Source: Zoogloea dura (GTDB lineage Bacteria; Pseudomonadota; Gammaproteobacteria; Burkholderiales; Rhodocyclaceae). Taken from it: 64,000 nt of DNA. Both the position numbers and the translations under genes were made by a program. The stretch spans positions 334,844 to 398,843 of the forward strand of contig NZ_JABBGA010000002.1 of the NCBI RefSeq assembly GCF_012927165.1, written 5' to 3'. The notes beneath the pieces are model-generated. The model made no database searches and was not told the DNA's origin. It saw only the letters and a list, made by a program, of their open reading frames with translations. This document shows, in pieces, positions 9,225-18,470 of this stretch. Position 1 is the stretch's first letter, and every line of letters begins with the position of its first letter.

Positions 9225-10076
9225 TCAGCGTTTCGCCACACCCTCCACGCAGCGGCCGCCATCCAGGAAGACAAGCTCCGGGAAAGCCAGCATGCGCGCG
9301 ATGGCAATGCCGCGCCCATAGGGCTCGACCGAGCGTTCGGCATTCAGATCCAGGTAGGGCGCAGGATCGAAGCCCGCACCCAGGTCGCGGATCAGGAAGC
9401 GCAGTTCCCGCGGGCGGCACTCGACCCGCAGCCACGCAAAACGCTCGGCATTCGCTGGCAGCAGCAACAGGCGCTCGACCTCGTTGCGCCACTCTCCCGC
9501 GGCCATCAGCTCGCGCTTGCGGTTGAAGCCCAGGCCGAGGTTGCCGTGCTCCACCGCGTTGACCATGAGTTCGGACAGGGCGATCTGGACCGCCGCCGGG
9601 TCGGGACTCAAACCGGCGACCAGCAGCGACAGGCTGGCCACTTCACCGAGGGTCCGGAAGGGGAAGGTGGCGCCCTCCGGCGTCACCGCCTCACCGCCGG
9701 GCAGCCGCAGGGCCGCCCGCAGCGCCTGCGCCGACGCAGGCTTGACCACCCCCGCCACGCCCAGCCCCACGCCTTCGGCCAGCACGGACAGATCCTCCAC
9801 GTCCAGCAGCAGGACCAGCGGCACGCCGGTGGCCCGCAGCGCCCGCAGCAGCCCGGCACAACGGGGCAGGACAGACGCATCCACCACCACCCCCTCGACC
9901 CCGAGCCGGCCGGCCTGGAGGCTGGCCAGCGCCTCCCCCTCCGTCAGCGCCGTGCAGGCAAGCCCGCCTGCAGCCAGCTCGCGGCGCGGGTCCGCGCTGG
10001 CCGCCGCATCCGCCCCCACCCACCAGATGCTCCGCCCGGCGAGCGCACGCCCCTGGCCGATCTGCAGATCGTTCAT
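9225..10076 (-). CDS. Degenerate receiver protein with RsbW-like ATPase domain
   Basis: 283 residues from ATG 10076; the open frame continues upstream, but that part overlaps the chelatase gene in another frame and is not credible. The C-terminal half carries the same ATPase signature as the protein at 239-1144: ELMVNAVEHGNLG, then IRDLGAGFDPAPYLDL and GRGIAIARMLAF. The N-terminal half has a receiver-like fold, with D66 in VVVDAS and K112 in VVKPAS, but the acidic pair of beta1 is replaced (WWVGADAA), so Mg2+-dependent phosphorylation is doubtful. It starts seven bases after the chelatase stop on the same strand. It is probably a paralogue specialised for another, non-phosphorylated input. 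Confidence 0.8.
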   Translation of the reverse strand: MNDLQIGQGRALAGRSIWWVGADAAASADPRRELAAGGLACTALTEGEALASLQAGRLGVEGVVVDASVLPRCAGLLRALRATGVPLVLLLDVEDLSVLAEGVGLGVAGVVKPASAQALRAALRLPGGEAVTPEGATFPFRTLGEVASLSLLVAGLSPDPAAVQIALSELMVNAVEHGNLGLGFNRKRELMAAGEWRNEVERLLLLPANAERFAWLRVECRPRELRFLIRDLGAGFDPAPYLDLNAERSVEPYGRGIAIARMLAFPELVFLDGGRCVEGVAKR

Positions 10077-10083
10077 GGGAGAC

Positions 10084-10449
10084 TCAGGCTCCGGCGGCAA
10101 AAGCCGCCATGGCCTGCACGACGCCCTCGTCCTCCCCCACCGCCACCGCCAGCTCGATGGTGCAGGCGGGGTGGCGTGTCCGCACGGCGTCGATGAGCGC
10201 CGGGACATCCCGCTTGAGATGCCCCCCCTGGGCCAGGAACAGGGGCACCACGCGGATGCCCGTCGCCCCCGAGGCCGCCGCCGACTCCACCGCATCGGCG
10301 AGTGCCGGCTCCATGAGCTCGAGGAAGGCGAGTTCGACCAGGGCCTCCGGCCGCAGACTCCGCAACGCAGCAGCAACCCGCTGCGCGGGCTTGGCCCACT
10401 CCGGATCCCGCGCCCCGTGGGCAAACAAGATGATGGCTTCCTTCGACAT
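10084..10449 (-). CDS. CbiX/SirB-family chelatase
   Basis: 121 residues, the length of the single-domain CbiX(S)/SirB-type chelatases that insert cobalt or iron into sirohydrochlorin. The start MSKEAIILFAHGARDPEW carries the catalytic histidine of the family (FAHGARD), and VVPLFLAQGGHLKRDVP carries the second metal-binding histidine (GGHLKRD). A strong ribosome site (GGAGGA) lies six bases before the ATG at 10449. No other cobalamin or siroheme genes are nearby, so metal and product cannot be fixed from context; siroheme or general tetrapyrrole metabolism is the safe call. Confidence 0.88.
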   Translation of the reverse strand: MSKEAIILFAHGARDPEWAKPAQRVAAALRSLRPEALVELAFLELMEPALADAVESAAASGATGIRVVPLFLAQGGHLKRDVPALIDAVRTRHPACTIELAVAVGEDEGVVQAMAAFAAGA

Positions 10450-10569
10450 GTATTCCTCCTGATCCGCTCGATGGCGATGAGCAACAACGAGCCTCGAAAA
10501 AACAGGCTTGCGCGGCTCCGTGCCCGATGTTGCAAGATGTTAATCCGCTGGGGCGCGGACTTATGCTCC

Positions 10570-10591
10570 AATTCGGCTTCAATTCCGAATT
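10570..10591 (+). promoter_or_regulatory. Inverted repeat in the leader of the M23 peptidase gene
   Basis: Perfect 7-base arms AATTCGG and CCGAATT are separated by 8 bases and end nine bases before the ATG at 10601. It would fold over or beside the ribosome site, so it could be an operator or a translational hairpin. No T-run follows, so it is not a terminator. Function is unproven. Confidence 0.35.
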
Positions 10592-10600
10592 CGCGTAAAC

Positions 10601-11440
10601 ATGTGTGAAATAGTCCCTGCAAGGCGCCTTTTTGCCTTCGTCATACTCGCCAGCCTGGCCGCTTTTCCCGCTCTGGCCGACTTGCGTCCCGCTTCGGTAC
10701 CCGGTGGGGTCGCCAGCGTGCGGGTGGCGCCCGCCGGCCCGGAACGGCCCGAAGCCCGCTTTGCCGGCAAGCCGGTCCTGCTGCTCAGGCAAGCCGATGG
10801 CTGGCATGCCCTGGTGGGGCTGCCTCTGGACACGCCGCCCGGTGAGCAGTTCCTCGAAGTCGGCCCGGAGCGGCGCCCCCTGGCCTTTCCGGTCACGCCA
10901 CGCAGCTACCCCGAACAGCGCCTGACCATCAAGAATCCGAAAATGGTCACCCCCGACCCGGACGACCTCGCCCGCATCGAGCTCGAGCGGGAGCTGCAGA
11001 TCTCCGTGCGCAGCCGACACCGCAACGTGGAGGTGCCGCGGGTGGACCTGGACCTGCCCGCCAGCGGCCGCCTGTCGAGCCGCTTCGGGCTGCGCCGGAT
11101 CTTCAACGGCGAACCCCGCGCGCCCCATACCGGCCTCGACGTGGCGGTGCCTGCCGGGACCCCGGTGCGGGCGCCGGCCGACGGGGTGGTCAGCCTGGTC
11201 GAGGACTTCTACTTCAATGGCAGGACAGTGTTCGTGGACCACGGGCAAGGCTTCGTCAGCATGGTCTGCCACCTGGACAAGGCCCAGGTGGAAGTGGGTC
11301 AGGTGGTACGCCGGGGTGCGCTGCTCGGCCAGTCCGGCAGCAGCGGCCGGGCCACCGGGCCGCACCTGCACTGGAGCGTTTACCTGAACGGCGCGGCGGT
11401 GGACCCCGCCCTGTTCATCGAGCCGCCGCCAGCGCGTTGA
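10601..11440 (+). CDS. Secreted M23-family (LytM-like) metallopeptidase
   Basis: 279 residues with a signal peptide (RRLFAFVILASLAAFPALAD). Residues about 25-95 form a beta-rich N-terminal region, then the peptidase: SRFGLRRIFNGEPRAPHTG with the zinc HxxxD (HTGLD), FVDHGQGFVSMVCHLDKAQ, and the GPHLHWSVY motif carrying the final zinc and catalytic histidines. The metal set therefore looks complete. Such enzymes cleave peptidoglycan cross-links or act as LytM regulators; an intact active site favours catalysis. The 3' end overlaps the convergent tcdA gene by 26 bases. A small inverted repeat lies in its leader. Confidence 0.92.
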   Translation: MCEIVPARRLFAFVILASLAAFPALADLRPASVPGGVASVRVAPAGPERPEARFAGKPVLLLRQADGWHALVGLPLDTPPGEQFLEVGPERRPLAFPVTPRSYPEQRLTIKNPKMVTPDPDDLARIELERELQISVRSRHRNVEVPRVDLDLPASGRLSSRFGLRRIFNGEPRAPHTGLDVAVPAGTPVRAPADGVVSLVEDFYFNGRTVFVDHGQGFVSMVCHLDKAQVEVGQVVRRGALLGQSGSSGRATGPHLHWSVYLNGAAVDPALFIEPPPAR

Positions 11441-12218
11441 GGACCCGCGCCGCGGCGAACATGCCGACGCAAGCGGTCACCGTCACCACCGAGCCGAAAC
11501 CGGCGCAATTGAGCCCGGCCGGCCCGCTGTTCGCCTGCCCCGCGGGCTGCACCTCGCAGGCGGCATCCGGCGCCGGATAGCGCAGGGGCTCGGTGGAAAA
11601 CACCGCCTCCACGCCGAACTTGCGCTTCGGATCACGCGGAAAGCCGTGGCCCTTGCGCAACTGCCCGCGCACCTTGGCCAGCAGCGGGTCCTGGATGGTC
11701 CGGGACAGATCGTCCACGAGGATCCGGGTCGGATCAATCTGCCCGCCCGCCGCGCCGCAGGTCACCACCGACACGCCGGCATCGCGGCAGAAGGCGATCA
11801 TCGCCACCTTGACCCGCACCGCGTCAATCGCATCGATGACGCAATCGAAGCCGCCGCCGAGCAGCACCGCCGCGTTGTCCACCGTCACGAAATCATCCAC
11901 CACCGCCACCTGGCAGGCAGGGTTGTAGCCGGCGATGCGCTCGCGCATGGCCTCCACCTTGGCCTGACCGAGGGTCGCCTCGGTGGCGTGGATCTGGCGG
12001 TTGATGTTGGATTCGGCCACGTGATCGAGGTCGATCAGGGTCAGGCGACCGACCCCGCTGCGGGCCAGCGCCTCCACCGCCCATGAACCCACCCCGCCGA
12101 TCCCGACCACACACACATGGGCCGCGGCCAGCCGGGCCCGCCCGGCATCGCCATACAGGCGGGCAATGCCGCCAAAGCGGCGGGCGTCATCGGGAGTGTT
12201 CAGCGCGGCGGAATCCAT
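11415..12218 (-). CDS. tcdA: tRNA threonylcarbamoyladenosine dehydratase
   Basis: 267 residues of the E1-like ThiF/MoeB fold. The ATP-binding motif is VVGIGGVGSWAVEALARSG, followed by TLIDLDHVAESNINRQIHA and the family-typical stretch ILVDDLSRTIQDPLLAKVR, then RDPKRKFGVEAVFSTEP. These later segments separate TcdA (CsdL) from ThiF and MoeB. The enzyme uses ATP to cyclise t6A37 of ANN-decoding tRNAs to ct6A, normally with the CsdA/CsdE sulfur system, which is not in this window. It converges with the M23 peptidase gene (26-base overlap), and the intergenic gap to the divergent HAD gene is 94 bases. Confidence 0.94.
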   Translation of the reverse strand: MDSAALNTPDDARRFGGIARLYGDAGRARLAAAHVCVVGIGGVGSWAVEALARSGVGRLTLIDLDHVAESNINRQIHATEATLGQAKVEAMRERIAGYNPACQVAVVDDFVTVDNAAVLLGGGFDCVIDAIDAVRVKVAMIAFCRDAGVSVVTCGAAGGQIDPTRILVDDLSRTIQDPLLAKVRGQLRKGHGFPRDPKRKFGVEAVFSTEPLRYPAPDAACEVQPAGQANSGPAGLNCAGFGSVVTVTACVGMFAAARVLNALAAAR

Positions 12219-12312
12219 GGCATCACGTTAGGGTGTCGGGGCGCGCAAATATACCCGAGCAGGCGATAATGGCGCGCATCGCCCGACCTTCAGCCCTCCC
12301 CCAGCAACCATC

Positions 12313-12969
12313 ATGTCCCGCTACCGCCACATCCTGTTCGACCTCGACGGCACCCTGATCGACTCCGCGCCCGCCATTCTCGCCAGCTTCCGCGACAGCT
12401 TCGCCCGCAACGGCGCACAGGCGGTGCGCAGCATCGACGAGAGCGTGATCGGCCCGCCGCTGGTCGAGACCCTCCAGCTCCTGGCCGGCAGCACCGACCA
12501 GGCGCTCATCGACCGCCTCGCCGATGGCTTCAAGGCCAGCTACGACAGCGAAGGCTACAAGGCCACCGCCGCCTACGCCGGCGTGGGCGAGATGCTCGCC
12601 CGCCTGGCCGGCGCCGGCCTGAGCCTGTCCATCGCCACCAACAAACGCCTCCACCCGACCCGCCTGATCCTCGAGCACCTGGGCTGGAGCCGGCATTTCG
12701 ACCACGTCTACGCCCTCGACCTGTTCGAGCCGCGCCTGCCCCACAAGGCCGCGATGATCCAGCGCCTGCTGGCCGACCAGGACATCCCGGGCGACAGCGC
12801 CATCTACATCGGCGACCGCAGCGAAGACGGCGAATCCGCCGATGCCAACGGCCTGCCCTTCGTCGCCGCCACCTGGGGCTATGGCAGCATCACTGCTGCG
12901 GAGATGCCGGCCCACTGGCGCCAGGCCACTTCGCCGGCTGCCATGGCCGACCTGCTGCTGGCAGCCTGA
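12313..12969 (+). CDS. HAD-superfamily hydrolase, phosphoglycolate phosphatase-like
   Basis: 218 residues. Motif I is LFDLDGTLIDSAPAI, with the nucleophile and acid Asp; motif II is SIATNKRLHPTR; motifs III/IV are YIGDRSEDGESADANGLP. The cap between residues about 18-85 is a helical C1 cap, as in Gph/PGP and PpaX-type phosphatases. Likely substrates are small phosphoesters; 2-phosphoglycolate is possible and would fit with the phosphoribulokinase 40 kb away, but the family is promiscuous and this cannot be fixed from sequence. It is transcribed alone, divergent from tcdA. Confidence 0.85.
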   Translation: MSRYRHILFDLDGTLIDSAPAILASFRDSFARNGAQAVRSIDESVIGPPLVETLQLLAGSTDQALIDRLADGFKASYDSEGYKATAAYAGVGEMLARLAGAGLSLSIATNKRLHPTRLILEHLGWSRHFDHVYALDLFEPRLPHKAAMIQRLLADQDIPGDSAIYIGDRSEDGESADANGLPFVAATWGYGSITAAEMPAHWRQATSPAAMADLLLAA

Positions 12970-13039
12970 CCACGCCCGCCGGCAGCCCCCCAAAACGCCG
13001 CCCCGCCAACCCCGTCATCAGCCTCCGGAGCCCTTTGTC

Positions 13040-13618
13040 ATGTTCGAACGTGCCTCCCGCCCGACCCTGATCGCCGCCGTCTGCACCGCGGCGGGCCTGG
13101 TCCTCGCCGCCGCCTCCGCCCCCAGCCACGCCGGCCGCTTCGGCGGCGGCCGCAGCGTGGGCATGAGCCGCAGCCTACCCTCGGGCAGCACTCACACCGC
13201 CCCCCACACTGCGCCCCACGTCGACACCCACGCTGAAACACCGGCTCCGGGCTATCGGGCGCCACTGATCGTGCACGAGCCACTCCAGCAGGCGGCACCG
13301 GCACGCTCCAGCTACCAGGCGACCCGCGACGCCACCATGGCCGAAGCGCTCCTGCGCAGCCGCATGCTCGCCGCCCAGCGTCGCCAGCGCGCCCAGGAGA
13401 GCGGCATGAACGCGGGTTTCAGCAGCGGCAGCGCAGCGGCGATCCCCTATGATCCGCCCGAATATCGCCCGCTCCCGCCGGTCGCCACGCCACGCGTCAG
13501 CGACCCCCGCTTCACCCGCTTCACGCCGCACGAAGCGCCGGCCACTCCCTGCGAGATCAAGCCGGTGATGAGTGACGCCGACTACCGCGCCTGCGGCGCC
13601 ACCCCGCCCAGCTACTGA
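13040..13618 (+). CDS. Hypothetical secreted Pro/Ser-rich protein
   Basis: 192 residues from ATG 13040. A signal peptide is clear (LIAAVCTAAGLVLAAASAP, cleavage near SHAGRF). The mature part begins with a Gly-rich patch (GRFGGGRSVGMSRSLPSG), then His/Pro/Thr-rich low-complexity sequence, a charged helical segment (MAEALLRSRMLAAQRRQRAQ) and a Cys-containing C-terminus (ATPCEIKPVMSDADYRACG). No family is recognised. The two cysteines could form a disulfide. It lies between the HAD gene and the sugar island and reads toward the island, but 157 bases separate it from rfbF. Confidence 0.6.
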   Translation: MFERASRPTLIAAVCTAAGLVLAAASAPSHAGRFGGGRSVGMSRSLPSGSTHTAPHTAPHVDTHAETPAPGYRAPLIVHEPLQQAAPARSSYQATRDATMAEALLRSRMLAAQRRQRAQESGMNAGFSSGSAAAIPYDPPEYRPLPPVATPRVSDPRFTRFTPHEAPATPCEIKPVMSDADYRACGATPPSY

Positions 13619-13775
13619 GCATGGACGGGCCGGGCGGCCCCCGATTCCGGCAGCCGCCCCCGCCCGCGCCGCAGAATAGCCCCCCTTTCTCCCTGCTGTT
13701 CCTCGGCACGGCACGGAGCCGCCACGCATAAGATCGGCACCATCCCCCAATGAAGTCGTACCCCCTGGAGTTGCG

Positions 13776-14549
13776 ATGAAGGCCGTGATACTCGCGGGTG
13801 GCCTGGGCACCCGCATCAGCGAAGAAACAGTCAACCGTCCGAAGCCGATGATCGGCATTGGTGGGCGACCCATCCTGTGGCACATCATGAAGATGTACTC
13901 CAGCCACGGCATCCACGACTTCGTGATCTGCTGCGGCTACATGGGCTACGTGATCAAGGAGTACTTCGCCAACTACTTCCTGCACATGTCGGACGTCACC
14001 TTCGACATGACCAACAACCGCATGGAGATCCACGAACGCCACGCCGAACCCTGGCGGGTCACCCTGGTCGATACCGGCGACTCCACCCAGACCGGCGGCC
14101 GCCTGGCCCGGGTGCGCAAGTACGTGCAGGACGAGGAAGCCTTCTGCTACACCTACGGCGACGGCGTCGCCGACATCGACATCACCGCCGAGATCGCCTT
14201 CCACCGGGCCCATGGCAAGCTCGCCACGATCGCCGCGGTGCAGCCCCCCGGCCGCTTCGGCGCCCTCAAGATCAAGGCCGACAGCACGGTCAGCGCCTTC
14301 GTCGAAAAGCCGCTGGGCGACGGCGGCTTCATCAACGGCGGCTTCTTCGTGCTGTCTCCCCAGGTGCTGGACTACATCGAAGGCGACCACAGCGTGTTCG
14401 AGGGCGCCCCCCTGGGCAAGCTCATCGCCCGCAAGCAACTGGCGGCCTACGAGCACACCGGCTTCTGGCGCCCGATGGACACCCTGCGCGACAAGACCTT
14501 CCTCGAAGAACTCTGGCAGAGCGGCGAAGCACCTTGGAAAACCTGGTGA
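13776..14549 (+). CDS. rfbF: Glucose-1-phosphate cytidylyltransferase
   Basis: 257 residues, the standard RfbF length. The nucleotidyltransferase signature is [20 protein letters not shown], followed by [20 protein letters not shown], characteristic of RfbF rather than RmlA. It makes CDP-glucose from CTP and glucose-1-phosphate, the entry step to CDP-3,6-dideoxyhexoses. A ribosome site (CTGGAG) precedes the ATG. It is the first gene of a long plus-strand operon and overlaps rfbG by four bases. No terminator separates it from the following genes. Confidence 0.95.
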   Translation: MKAVILAGGLGTRISEETVNRPKPMIGIGGRPILWHIMKMYSSHGIHDFVICCGYMGYVIKEYFANYFLHMSDVTFDMTNNRMEIHERHAEPWRVTLVDTGDSTQTGGRLARVRKYVQDEEAFCYTYGDGVADIDITAEIAFHRAHGKLATIAAVQPPGRFGALKIKADSTVSAFVEKPLGDGGFINGGFFVLSPQVLDYIEGDHSVFEGAPLGKLIARKQLAAYEHTGFWRPMDTLRDKTFLEELWQSGEAPWKTW

Positions 14550-15601
14550 CCCCCGCCTTCTGGCAGGGCCGGCGGATTTTCGTCACCGGCCACACCGGCT
14601 TCAAGGGCAGTTGGCTGTGCCTGTGGCTGCAGGCCATGGGCGCCGAGGTGCATGGCTACGCCCTGGCCCCGGCCACCGACCCGGCCCTCTTCGAGGTGGC
14701 CGGGGTAGCCCGCGGCATGCGCTCGACGCTCGGCGACGTGCGCGATTACGCCGCCCTCTCCGCCGCGCTCACCGCCGCCCGGCCCGAGATCGTGCTGCAC
14801 CTGGCCGCCCAGCCGCTGGTGCCCCTGTCCTATGCCGAGCCGGTGGCCACCTTCGCCACCAACGCGATGGGCACCGCGCACCTGCTGGAGGCCTGCCGCC
14901 AGGTGGCCGGCATCAAGGCCGTGGTGGTGGTCAGCAGCGACAAGTGCTACGAGAACCGCGAATGGCTGTGGGGCTACCGGGAGACCGACCCGATGGGCGG
15001 CCACGACCCCTACTCCGCCAGCAAGGGCTGCACCGAGCTCATCGTCTCGTCCTACCGACGCTCCTTCCTCGGCCCCGCCGGCATCCCGCTGGCCAGCGCC
15101 CGCGCCGGCAACGTGATCGGCGGCGGCGACTGGACCGCCAGCCGGCTGGTGCCCGACGTGCTGGCCGCCTTCGCCGCCGGCGAGCCGGTCACCCTGCGCA
15201 GCCCCGGCGCCATCCGCCCCTGGCAGCACGTGCTCGAGCCGCTCTCCGGCTACCTGCTGCTGGCCGAGCGCCTGGCCGAGGGTGGCGAGGCCTGCGCCGA
15301 GGGCTGGAACTTCGGCCCCGACAACAGCGACGCCCGCAGCGTGGCCTGGGTGGTTCAGCGCCTCGCCGAAGGCTGGGGCCCCGACGCCCGCTGGGAGGCG
15401 GCCGCCGCGCCCCAGGTCCACGAAGCCCACACCCTGCGCCTGGATTGCAGCAAGGCACGCAGCCTGCTGGGCTGGCAACCCCGCTGGTCGGCCGACGAAG
15501 CGGTGGCCCGCAGCCTCGCCTGGTATCAAGCCTGGCGCAAAGGTGCCGACATGCATGGCTACACCCTCGCAGAGATCTCGGATTTCACCCGTACCCCATG
15601 A
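14546..15601 (+). CDS. rfbG: CDP-glucose 4,6-dehydratase
   Basis: About 351 residues from the GTG at 14546, which forms a GTGA overlap with the rfbF stop; a TTG at 14534 would add four residues. The NAD-binding motif is [16 protein letters not shown], the catalytic tyrosine and lysine are in [14 protein letters not shown], and [18 protein letters not shown] is typical of RfbG. It converts CDP-glucose to CDP-4-keto-6-deoxyglucose. The stop overlaps the rfbH start (ATGA), supporting translational coupling. Confidence 0.94.
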   Translation: MTPAFWQGRRIFVTGHTGFKGSWLCLWLQAMGAEVHGYALAPATDPALFEVAGVARGMRSTLGDVRDYAALSAALTAARPEIVLHLAAQPLVPLSYAEPVATFATNAMGTAHLLEACRQVAGIKAVVVVSSDKCYENREWLWGYRETDPMGGHDPYSASKGCTELIVSSYRRSFLGPAGIPLASARAGNVIGGGDWTASRLVPDVLAAFAAGEPVTLRSPGAIRPWQHVLEPLSGYLLLAERLAEGGEACAEGWNFGPDNSDARSVAWVVQRLAEGWGPDARWEAAAAPQVHEAHTLRLDCSKARSLLGWQPRWSADEAVARSLAWYQAWRKGADMHGYTLAEISDFTRTP

Positions 15602-16971
15602 GCCTCATCCGCAAGACCCTGACCCCCGGCATTGACGGCCGCCTCGAGCTGGACCTCTCCGCCCACCCCGAGCTGGCCGGCCAGGCGCTGGAAATCATCG
15701 TGCGCCCGGCCCGCGCCCCCGCCACGCCGCCCGCCTGGCGCCCGGGCATCGACCCGGTGCCACCGTCCGGCAAGGTCGTCGGCGACCCGGAAAAGGACGC
15801 CATGATCGACGCAGCCCTGGACGCCTGGCTCACCACCGGGCGCTTCAACGACGCCTTCGAGCTGCGCCTGGCCGCATTCGTCGGCACGCGCTTCGCCCTC
15901 ACCGTCAATTCCGGCTCGTCGGCCAACCTGGTGGCCTTCTCCACCCTCACCTCGCCCAAGCTCGGCGAGCGGGCGATCCGGCCGGGCGACGAGGTCATCA
16001 CTGTGGCCGCCGGCTTTCCCACCACGGTCAACCCGATCATCCAGAATGGCGCAGTACCGGTCTTCGTGGACGCCAGCCTGCCCGGCTACAACATCGATGT
16101 GACGATGCTGGAAGCTGCCCTGTCGCCGCGCACCAAGGCCATCATGATCGCCCACACCCTGGGCAACCCCTTCGACCTGGACGCGGTCTGCGCCTTTGCC
16201 GAAGCCCACGGCCTGTGGCTGGTGGAGGACTGCTGCGACGCCCTCGGCAGCACCTGGAAGGGCCGCAAGGTCGGCACCTTTGGCCACCTCGCCACCCTGT
16301 CCTTCTATCCGGCCCACCACATCACCATGGGCGAAGGCGGCGCGGTGCTGACCAGCGACCCGCAGCTGCGCCAGATCGCCGAGTCCTTCCGCGACTGGGG
16401 CCGCGACTGCTGGTGCAAGCCCGGCTGCGACAACACCTGCGGCAAGCGCTTCGGCTGGCAGCTGGGCAGCCTGCCGGCCGGCTACGATCACAAGTACACC
16501 TACAGCCACATCGGCTACAACCTCAAGATCACCGACATGCAGGCCGCCTGCGGCCTGGCCCAGCTGGACCGGCTGGAGGGCTTCATCGCCGCCCGCAAGC
16601 GCAATTTCGACCATCTCACCGCCGCCCTGGACGACGCCCGGGACTTCCTGGTGCTGCCCGAGGCCACCCCGGGCAGCGATCCGTCCTGGTTCGGCTACCC
16701 GATCACCCTGCGCCCCGAGGCCGGGGTGAACCGGGTGGACCTCCTCGAATACCTGGACCAACACAAGATCGGCACGCGCCTGCTGTTTGCCGGCAACCTG
16801 ACCCGCCAGCCCTCAATGGCCGGCCGCAACTACCGGGTCGTCGGCGACCTGCCGGTGGCCGACCGCATCATGCGGGACACCTTCTGGATCGGCGTGTGGC
16901 CGGGGCTCAGCGAGGCCCAGCTGGACTACACCGCCGCGCACATCCGCAGCTTCATTGGAGTCGAGCTATGA
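15598..16971 (+). CDS. rfbH: CDP-4-keto-6-deoxyglucose 3-dehydrase (E1, RfbH)
   Basis: 457 residues. It has the aminotransferase fold, but the PLP lysine is replaced by histidine ([14 protein letters not shown]), the hallmark of E1/ColD dehydrases. The [2Fe-2S] ligands of E1 appear as four cysteines in [16 protein letters not shown]. The enzyme removes the C3 hydroxyl to give a 3,6-dideoxy-4-keto sugar, with electrons from a reductase (RfbI/E3). No RfbI-like gene was seen in the window. Residues 1-35 ([20 protein letters not shown]) are a beta-rich lead-in that does not look like the usual helical RfbH start. It overlaps both neighbours by four bases. Confidence 0.94.
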   Translation: MSLIRKTLTPGIDGRLELDLSAHPELAGQALEIIVRPARAPATPPAWRPGIDPVPPSGKVVGDPEKDAMIDAALDAWLTTGRFNDAFELRLAAFVGTRFALTVNSGSSANLVAFSTLTSPKLGERAIRPGDEVITVAAGFPTTVNPIIQNGAVPVFVDASLPGYNIDVTMLEAALSPRTKAIMIAHTLGNPFDLDAVCAFAEAHGLWLVEDCCDALGSTWKGRKVGTFGHLATLSFYPAHHITMGEGGAVLTSDPQLRQIAESFRDWGRDCWCKPGCDNTCGKRFGWQLGSLPAGYDHKYTYSHIGYNLKITDMQAACGLAQLDRLEGFIAARKRNFDHLTAALDDARDFLVLPEATPGSDPSWFGYPITLRPEAGVNRVDLLEYLDQHKIGTRLLFAGNLTRQPSMAGRNYRVVGDLPVADRIMRDTFWIGVWPGLSEAQLDYTAAHIRSFIGVEL

Positions 16972-18464
16972 GCACCAAGCCCCTGATGGTCTATGAAATG
17001 GCCAACAACCACATGGGCGACCTGCCCCACGGCATCGCCACCATCCGGGCGATCCGCGAGGCCTGCCGCGGCTTCGAGGACGAGTTCGACTTCGCCTTCA
17101 AGCTCCAGTACCGCGACCTGGACACCTTCATCCATGCGTCCGTGCGGGGCCGTGACGACATCAAGTACGTCAAGCGCTTCGAGGAGACCCGGCTGTCCGA
17201 CGAGGCCTTCCGCGCCCTCGTCGCCGAGATGGACGCCCAGGGCTTCATCACCGTATGCACGCCCTTCGACGAGAACTCGGTGACGCGCATCGAGGCCCAC
17301 GGCATCCACACCATCAAGATCGCCAGTTGCTCCTTCACCGACTGGCCGCTGCTCGAGCGCATCGCCCGGGCCGACAAGCCGGTGATCGCCTCCACTGCCG
17401 GCGCCACCCTGGACGAGATCGACAACGTCACCAGCTTCTTCCTGCACCGGGGCAAGGACTTCACCCTGATGCACTGTGTGGCCGAGTACCCGACCCCCGA
17501 CGACGCCCTGCAGGTCAACCAGATCGAGCTGCTGCGCGCCCGCTACCCGGGCGTGCGGATCGGCTACTCCACCCACGAATCCCCCGACAACACCCTGGCC
17601 GTCGGCCTGGCCCTGGCCAAGGGCGCCAGCGTCTTCGAGAAGCACGTGGTGCTGCCCACCGACAAGTACGCCGCCAACGCCTACTCGGCCGACCCGCAGC
17701 AGATCCGCGCCTGGCTCGAAGCCTGCCGCCGCGCCCGCGCCATCTGCGGCAGCGGCGAGCGCTACCAGCCCTCCGCCGGCGAGCGGGCCAGCCTGCAGTC
17801 CCTGCGCCGCGGCGTGTTCAGCACCCGCGACATCCCGGCTGGCACTCCGCTGTCGGATGACATGATCGAATTCGCCTTCCCGCCGGTGCAAGGCCAGCTC
17901 ACCGCCAACGAGTGGTCCAAGTACGCCCGCTTCGTGGCCACCGAAGCCATCCCCGCCGGCCAGCCGGTACGCCATGCCCAGGTGGAAGAAACCCAGCTGC
18001 GTGGCCAGGTGCTGGAGATCGTGACCGCCGTGAAAGGCCTGCTCAAGGCCGGCAACGTGGTGGTGCCGGGCAAGTCCGACCTGGAGATCTCCCACCACTA
18101 CGGGCTGGAGCGCTTCAACGACTTCGGCCTGACCATGGTCACCGTGGTAAACCGGGAATACTGCAAGAAGCTGCTGGTCATGCTGCCCGGCCAGACCCAC
18201 CCGGAGCAGTACCACCAGAAAAAGGAAGAGACCTTTGTGGTGCTCCACGGCGTGCTCACCCTGTGGCTGGACGGCGAGCAGCGCGAAGCCCGCGCCGGTG
18301 ACGTGATCACCGTGGCCCGCGGCGTCAGGCACACCTTCAAGACCCGCGACGGCGTGGTGTTCGAGGAGATCTCCTCGACCCACGACAAGCACGACTCCTA
18401 CTACACCGACCCGGCGATTGCGCAGAACCCCAGCCGCAAGACCTGGCTCACCTACTGGATGTAA
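16968..18464 (+). CDS. NeuB-family sialic acid synthase-like protein with SAF and C-terminal cupin domain
   Basis: 498 residues. Residues 1-265 form a NeuB TIM barrel: [50 protein letters not shown] and [13 protein letters not shown]. Residues about 285-345 form an SAF antifreeze-like domain ([20 protein letters not shown]). Residues about 375-490 form a cupin with metal ligands in [11 protein letters not shown] and the later histidine in RGVRHTFKT. NeuB enzymes condense phosphoenolpyruvate with N-acylhexosamines to give nonulosonic acids. No NeuC or NeuA partner is recognised in the island, so a true sialic or legionaminic acid route is incomplete here. The cupin may act as an isomerase or epimerase. 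Start overlaps the rfbH stop (ATGA). Confidence 0.9.
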   Translation: MSTKPLMVYEMANNHMGDLPHGIATIRAIREACRGFEDEFDFAFKLQYRDLDTFIHASVRGRDDIKYVKRFEETRLSDEAFRALVAEMDAQGFITVCTPFDENSVTRIEAHGIHTIKIASCSFTDWPLLERIARADKPVIASTAGATLDEIDNVTSFFLHRGKDFTLMHCVAEYPTPDDALQVNQIELLRARYPGVRIGYSTHESPDNTLAVGLALAKGASVFEKHVVLPTDKYAANAYSADPQQIRAWLEACRRARAICGSGERYQPSAGERASLQSLRRGVFSTRDIPAGTPLSDDMIEFAFPPVQGQLTANEWSKYARFVATEAIPAGQPVRHAQVEETQLRGQVLEIVTAVKGLLKAGNVVVPGKSDLEISHHYGLERFNDFGLTMVTVVNREYCKKLLVMLPGQTHPEQYHQKKEETFVVLHGVLTLWLDGEQREARAGDVITVARGVRHTFKTRDGVVFEEISSTHDKHDSYYTDPAIAQNPSRKTWLTYWM

Positions 18465-18470
18465 GCCCCG

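Noticed and set aside
10077..10622. N-terminal extension of the receiver-ATPase protein at 9225-10076
   Set aside because: The extension would overlap the chelatase gene on the same strand in another frame. The ATG at 10076 gives a protein that starts right after the chelatase stop.
12260..12275. GATAAT hexamer before the HAD gene and TATATT before tcdA
   Set aside because: Each resembles a -10 box, but no -35 at a proper distance could be found, so no promoter is called.
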